Assembly (NCBI RefSeq): GCF_025602895.1
Contig: NW_026516214.1
Span: 186,001 to 250,000, forward strand
Length of the DNA: 64,000 bases
Reading direction: 5' to 3'
Origin: Polychytrium aggregatum
Lineage: Eukaryota > Chytridiomycota > Chytridiomycetes > Polychytriales
Below the pieces are notes generated by a model that worked only from the letters and a program-made list of their open reading frames with translations, was not told the origin of the DNA and did not search any database. How positions within the stretch are numbered: the first letter of the stretch is position 1; each line of letters begins with the position of its first letter. Below, one piece after another: positions 59,687 through 64,000 of this stretch. The translations under genes and the position numbers were made by a program.

Positions 59687-61233
59687 TGTGTGAATTATGA
59701 ATATTATATGCTAAAGAGCGACAAAGGCCAGTGCCAAAAGAAGCCGTCAATACGCCGTCTCCAGGTCGAGTCGCCATTTGGACCGGCAGCCACACAGAGA
59801 CTGAAAACCAATAGAGGAGTGCGGAGGCAGCAATCGCGGTGTGTCTCAGTGGCTGTGGGAAAGCAGCAGCACTGGCCAATGTCTTGCGGAGAGGCCGCAG
59901 GAGCAATCGAGAGAGGGAAAGAGGGACCGATCGGCAGGGTACAAAGCGCAGCAAAGATGCGGGCCTGAAGCATCACGAATCAACACATCGGTGGGATGGC
60001 GCAGACGGCAATGGCCATGAGTAGGGGGAGCGGGCGGGAGTTGGCGGGAAAGATGGGGTCGGCATCGAAAGAAAACGCGTGCAGAAGGATGACACGGGTG
60101 GGGAGAACCACCAGAATCTCAGAGATTCCGGGATTCCGACAGCGAGCCGGACGCTCGTTGGGACACGCTGGTTGCAAGGCCCCCCCCCTCAGCCCTTGAT
60201 GCATGCGTTTTGCATCTGAGGAGCCCAGGAGAGTACAGCGATGCGACACCAACGCAAACCAAGCTGCCGTCATCCCAAGCAAAGCAGAGACACACGCAAT
60301 TCTTTGTGCAGACCGAGGCGATCGCCTACCGGGAATCTACGGTGCGTGCTTACCTCACTGAGTGGCTATGACGCTGATGCGGATGATCCGTTGGTTTTGG
60401 AAGCAGATGCACAAAAGGAGAGCAAGCGGGATGCGTGCTGGCTGTGAGAGAAGGATGGAGGAACCAGTGAACGGAAGGGGGGGGAGACCGCCCGGACAAA
60501 AGGTCAGCCGGTGGGCTGGAAAAGAGAAAGCCAGAGGCAAGGGAGGGAGGGAGCGGTAGGCAAGGCGACAGCAAGACAGGCCACACGATTAAGCCGATAC
60601 GGGAACGGGAAGCAAACGATGGGGGGGGGAGGTTGCTGGAGGACAAGCGGGTCTGGGCAGGATATCGAGGAGGACGGGAGGAAGAAGAGAGCGAGCGAGA
60701 GCAGCGACGGGTTGGCGGCCAGATGGGCGAGGACGCCGCGCGAGAGCCCCGCGAGAGCGAGCGAGAAAAAAAGCGAGGCCGCGGCACGTGAGCGATCGGG
60801 CCTGGGCGGGCGGTTCATTTCGTCCGTTTTGGGACCAAATTGGTGGGCAGCCAGGGGCCTGCGGGCATGGGTTGTGTCGGGTTGGGTTGGATTGGGTTGG
60901 AGGGTGAGTCTGTGTCAGGTCGCATATGCGCACCAGCCTGCATCGCCGCATGGGCCGCATGGAGGAGAGGGGGGGGGAGGGCGATGTGAATCTGCTCGAG
61001 GGATGCACCGCATGTCCGCTGGCAGTGATCCGCATTGGTCGTCGAGGGCCAAACCATCGCAGCCATATTCCATAGTGCCCATATCCGCTGTCGCAAAGAT
61101 CGGCGGCCGCTGGGATCCAAAGACATGAGTGTATTCGAGATACAGAACAAAGGCGATCGGCGTCCTCGGAACAGAGTGCCATGTGCCCTGCGAGCGCCGC
61201 CTCTCAAGCCCGTCCAAGTCAAACGCATAGTTG
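59687..61233. other. Long intergenic region between cyclin and RPF1 genes
   Basis: 1.55 kb, both neighbours on the minus strand, so it carries the cyclin promoter and RPF1 3' flank. G-rich on +: GGGTTGGATTGGGTTGG near 60882-60901, and runs of 7-9 G near 60477 and 60968. Open frames up to 205 codons lack domains and start or splice context. No RNA gene recognised. Confidence 0.5.
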
Positions 61234-62795
61234 CTACAGGAAGAACCGTCTTCGGCTTGTCTCCATCTCGGGCTGGTAGATTGGGCAGGGCACAGAGGCC
61301 GATGGAATGAGTATGCAATCGACAGCGTAGACTCGGTTGAATCGCCCCGTGTGGGAGAGCCGCATGGTGTAAAAACACTCAAAGACGACAACGAACCACC
61401 CGCGCTGCCCACGGAGCGGCGGTTCATGAACGGCAAACACAGCATGCAAGACATACCTTGAAGATCCACTCGTACTCGCCCCCCTTGGTGTCAAAGGTGC
61501 CCTTCTGCAGGCTCTTGAGCTTCAGGGTAAACCGCGGGCCAATCTCTTGCAAGTCACAGCGCTTGCCGTCTCTGAAGATATAGCGGTGCCGCCGGAAGAA
61601 GATAAAGTCTCGCTGATTGTGGAAGGTTGCAACCTGCCGCCCCTTGAACTCTGGGACGTGTGGGAAGAGAGCAGCAAACATTCGACCGATGGTGTGGCCC
61701 AGACGGGTATTGAAGTTGTTGAGGATGAGCTCTGGCTTTTCGTGGCCAACACGGCCATGGCCGGAAATCTCCTTGTTGAGCTTGATCGAGGAGAGACGGA
61801 ACTGGGCCGTGGGTCCATATGGCAAATGGACAAAGGTCATGCTCGCTGGACGCGAGCGGATGTTAGCGGAGCGGATGTTAGCGGAGCCGCAGAGTGCTCG
61901 TCGGCACGGGCGGGTTTGGTGAGGGCGAATCACAATCGCAAGCTCGTGCATGAGGAGACTGACCCGACAGCATACAGAGCAGCTACTTACTGGGTTTCTT
62001 GTGATCCTCGTTGATGACAATGACGTCGGTGTAGTCTCGCTTCTGGCATAGCTCAATGATGCGCTTCAGGTCAAACTGATTGCCCCGCTTGATAAACTCG
62101 GCTCCAGGGAAGACGGTGACAAGTTCCTCGGCAAACTCGTATGTTGTCTGCGCGCCAGGCCCGAGGCAGAGCAGATGCAGATGCAGAAGCAGAAGCAGAT
62201 GCAGAGGCAGGGCCTTGGTGAGTGAACTTGATCCGCGAATGCAGAAGCAACATACAAGCTCGATGCTTTGCGGTCGGCAGAGTTGCAGGCAACCCTCCAA
62301 TCCGAGTGCACCAGATCGGTTTGCGACAAACTCGAAATCAGCCCAGACGTACAGAGCACGGTCCCTTGCTGGTGGTGATGAGGATCTTGGGCTGCCTTCC
62401 GTTGTTGAAATACTCGGCAAACTCGTCCGTGTCCTCATCCTGGAACACCTCCTCGTCGTCTTGGACAAGGGTCTCGTCCTCTTCCCGGGTGCTTTCGAGG
62501 GTCTTGGGCACATTGGCTTTCAGGCGCTCGTCCTTGAGCTCGGGAGCTTTGGATTCCTCCTTCTTCAGCTGCTGGCGGCGCTTGAGCTTGGCCCGGGCCT
62601 TCTCGGCCTTGAGCTTGTGATAAACCTCCTCACGTTTCTAGATACCCAGCGATGCAGAAGATGAGCGCCGTTGCGGCGATGGAGAGCAGCCCGCCGTCCG
62701 TGGCGGTGATCGGTGAGTCTGCGAATGCTGTCGACGAGCCGGATGCTTGCCTGTTTGTTTTTGATGTCGAGGGTGTTGAGCGTGAGCCGCGGCAT
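61234..62795 (-). CDS. RPF1: Ribosome production factor 1 (Brix domain)
   Basis: Nucleolar factor for 60S subunit maturation. Five exons: 62795-62751, 62637-62353, 62147-61991, 61845-61457, 61272-61234; phases consistent, 304 residues (human 349, yeast 295). It starts [15 protein letters not shown] and continues [21 protein letters not shown], matching EIKNKQ...LKAEK of the family. That join needs a GC donor (AAACAG|GCAAGC). An acidic stretch and the Brix domain follow: [108 protein letters not shown]. The short last exon [12 protein letters not shown] reproduces the invariant tail (M.TSRRKF.L). Confidence 0.95.
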
Positions 62796-63475
62796 GATGG
62801 GTGTGCTGTCTGGGGAGGGAAGTGGTGCAGATACCAGAGTATGTCGATGGGATGGTGTGCTGGATGAGTCGGCTGAACGGGTGCGTTGGGCGAGCTGGTT
62901 GGATGAGCTGGTTGGACCACGAGCAGACACCCGCCCAACCCACCAAACCAAAAAGAAAAAAACGAACCAGACAGAAAGCGCAGCAGCTGGCCACATGCAT
63001 TGAGACAGTGTGGACAAGCGGACAGATGCTGCAGTCGTTTGCATCGCATCGCATCGCACCGGCATCGCATCGCATCGCATCACATCGACCACTCGCATAG
63101 ACCATCGACTATCGCCTTCGCCTTCGCCTATCGACTACCGGCACCGGCACCGGCCCGAACATATCCGCCCACCCCGTCCATCGCCAACGACACATGCAGC
63201 ATCACCCCTTCCTTGGCCCGCGCGACGCACCTGCCTTTTCTGGCACTGAGGCCAAGGGCCGCTTGACACTTGGCTGGCCACGTCAGTCTCGCTGTCCGTC
63301 GCTCGCCGCGTCTCGGCGCCCCTCGCTGCGCTCTCGCTCCCCGGCGTGCCTCTCGCACGCTTTATTTGGCGGCTGGCTCCTTCGCTGCCCGATTTTGTCC
63401 ACCTCCATCTGCCGGCCAGCCAGCCCGTCTGCTGCCCTTCCCCATCCCTGCTCCCCCCCCCTCGCTGCGTCCGCC
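62796..63475. promoter_or_regulatory. Shared divergent promoter, RPF1 / SAR1
   Basis: 680 bp with CATCG/CGCAT microsatellite repeats (63043-63090, mainly GCATC units) and pyrimidine-rich sequence approaching the SAR1 ATG. No named element recognised. Confidence 0.5.
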
Positions 63476-63928
63476 ATGTTCCTGGTCAACTGGTTCTTCG
63501 ATCTCCTTAGCAGTCTCGGACTGGCAAACAAGAACGCAAAGATCCTCTTCTTGGGCTTGGACAATGCCGGCAAGACGACACTGCTGCACATGCTCAAGAG
63601 CGGCCGTCTCGCCCAACTGAACCCCACCCTCCACCCCAGTATGTTTGCATATCCTTCGTCCTCTCGTTGCAGCACCACATCCCTGGCCTCGTTGCTGCTC
63701 CATCCTCCCTCCCTGCATCGTTGATTCAAGGATGCTCTCGATCTTGTTTGATCGTGCCGTTGTCCATCGGGCGACGAGTTGTCGTCGATCGCAGCTATGG
63801 TCGTCCGTTCGGTGCCTCACCCTTTTCATCTCCCCTTGTTCTGCGATTCACCGCATTTGCAGCCTCTGAGGACCTTGCCATTGGAAACATTAAATTCACC
63901 ACCTACGATCTCGGTGGTCACAAGCAGG
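63476..63928 (+). CDS. SAR1: SAR1 small GTPase, 5' part (continues beyond the window)
   Basis: COPII coat GTPase that starts vesicle budding at the ER. Exon 1 is 63476-63638 and exon 2 is 63863-63928, followed by a GTACCG donor; later exons lie outside the window. Visible: the N-terminal amphipathic helix [19 protein letters not shown] that inserts in the ER membrane, P-loop [14 protein letters not shown], the SAR1-specific switch [23 protein letters not shown], and DLGGHKQ (switch 2, with the catalytic His in GGH). TLHPTSE and the lack of an N-myristoylation Gly2 separate it from ARF. Confidence 0.95.
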
Positions 63929-64000
63929 GTACCGTGCTCACATCCCGTCTATCAGTCGGCAACGGTGTTGCATTGCGGCAATGGATCGAGAGATTCCCCC

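Noticed and set aside
63476-63928. ARF GTPase
   Set aside because: There is no Gly2 for myristoylation, and the amphipathic N-terminus and TLHPTSE switch are specific to SAR1.
1-64000. tRNA, rRNA or transposon remnants
   Set aside because: I read the intergenic stretches on both strands for tRNA arms, reverse transcriptase or transposase motifs and long terminal repeats and found none I could support. A tRNAscan or repeat-library search could still find short or decayed elements.

Overview
The window looks like nuclear DNA of a fungus, probably an early-diverging (chytrid-like) lineage. It is GC-rich and compact. The genes are broken by many short introns (mostly 50-250 nt) with GT-AG and, unusually often, GC-AG borders. 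The gene set mixes fungal signatures (PHO84-type transporters, SFT2, SLH1, GYP1, a BOI/Pob1-type SH3-SAM-PH protein) with genes missing from most yeasts (USP48/UBP26, QNG1, XLF, a BCL7-like protein, a TIR protein). There are no bacterial operons and no rRNA or tRNA genes that I can see. Most gene models below were assembled by hand from reading frames, splice sites and codon phase. Unless stated otherwise, all exon junctions of a model keep frame.

Layout. 0-8.5 kb: two phosphate-transporter paralogs (+) flank a queuosine-salvage hydrolase (QNG1, +) and an anchored small heat-shock protein (-). 8.9-21.4 kb, all on -: a BCL7-like chromatin protein, a Crz1-like C2H2 factor, a USP48-type deubiquitinase and SFT2. 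21.8-34.5 kb, +: the 2121-residue ASCC3/SLH1 helicase, then a BOI-like polarity scaffold. 35.6-45.1 kb: PP4 catalytic subunit (-), MOZART1 (+), GYP1/TBC1D22 RabGAP (-), an unresolved stretch, and ESCRT-II SNF8/VPS22 (-). 45.5-50.4 kb: an uncharacterised membrane protein (-) and a secreted amidase (+). 50.8-57 kb: a three-TIR protein (-) and the NHEJ factor XLF (+), divergent across a 26-bp minisatellite. 57.9-64 kb: B-type cyclin (-), RPF1 (-) and the 5' part of SAR1 (+), cut by the window edge.

Most genes are housekeeping: secretion and endosomes (SFT2, SAR1, GYP1, SNF8), ribosome rescue and biogenesis (SLH1, RPF1), cell cycle and polarity (cyclin B, MOZART1, BOI), DNA damage (PP4, XLF) and ubiquitin signalling. 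They do not form an obvious pathway cluster. The least expected items are the protein TIR-like / degenerate Ras-like / PxxP linker / TIR-like / TIR at 50788-54475, a 778-bp near-identical tract shared by the two transporter genes (gene conversion), and six inferred GC-AG introns.
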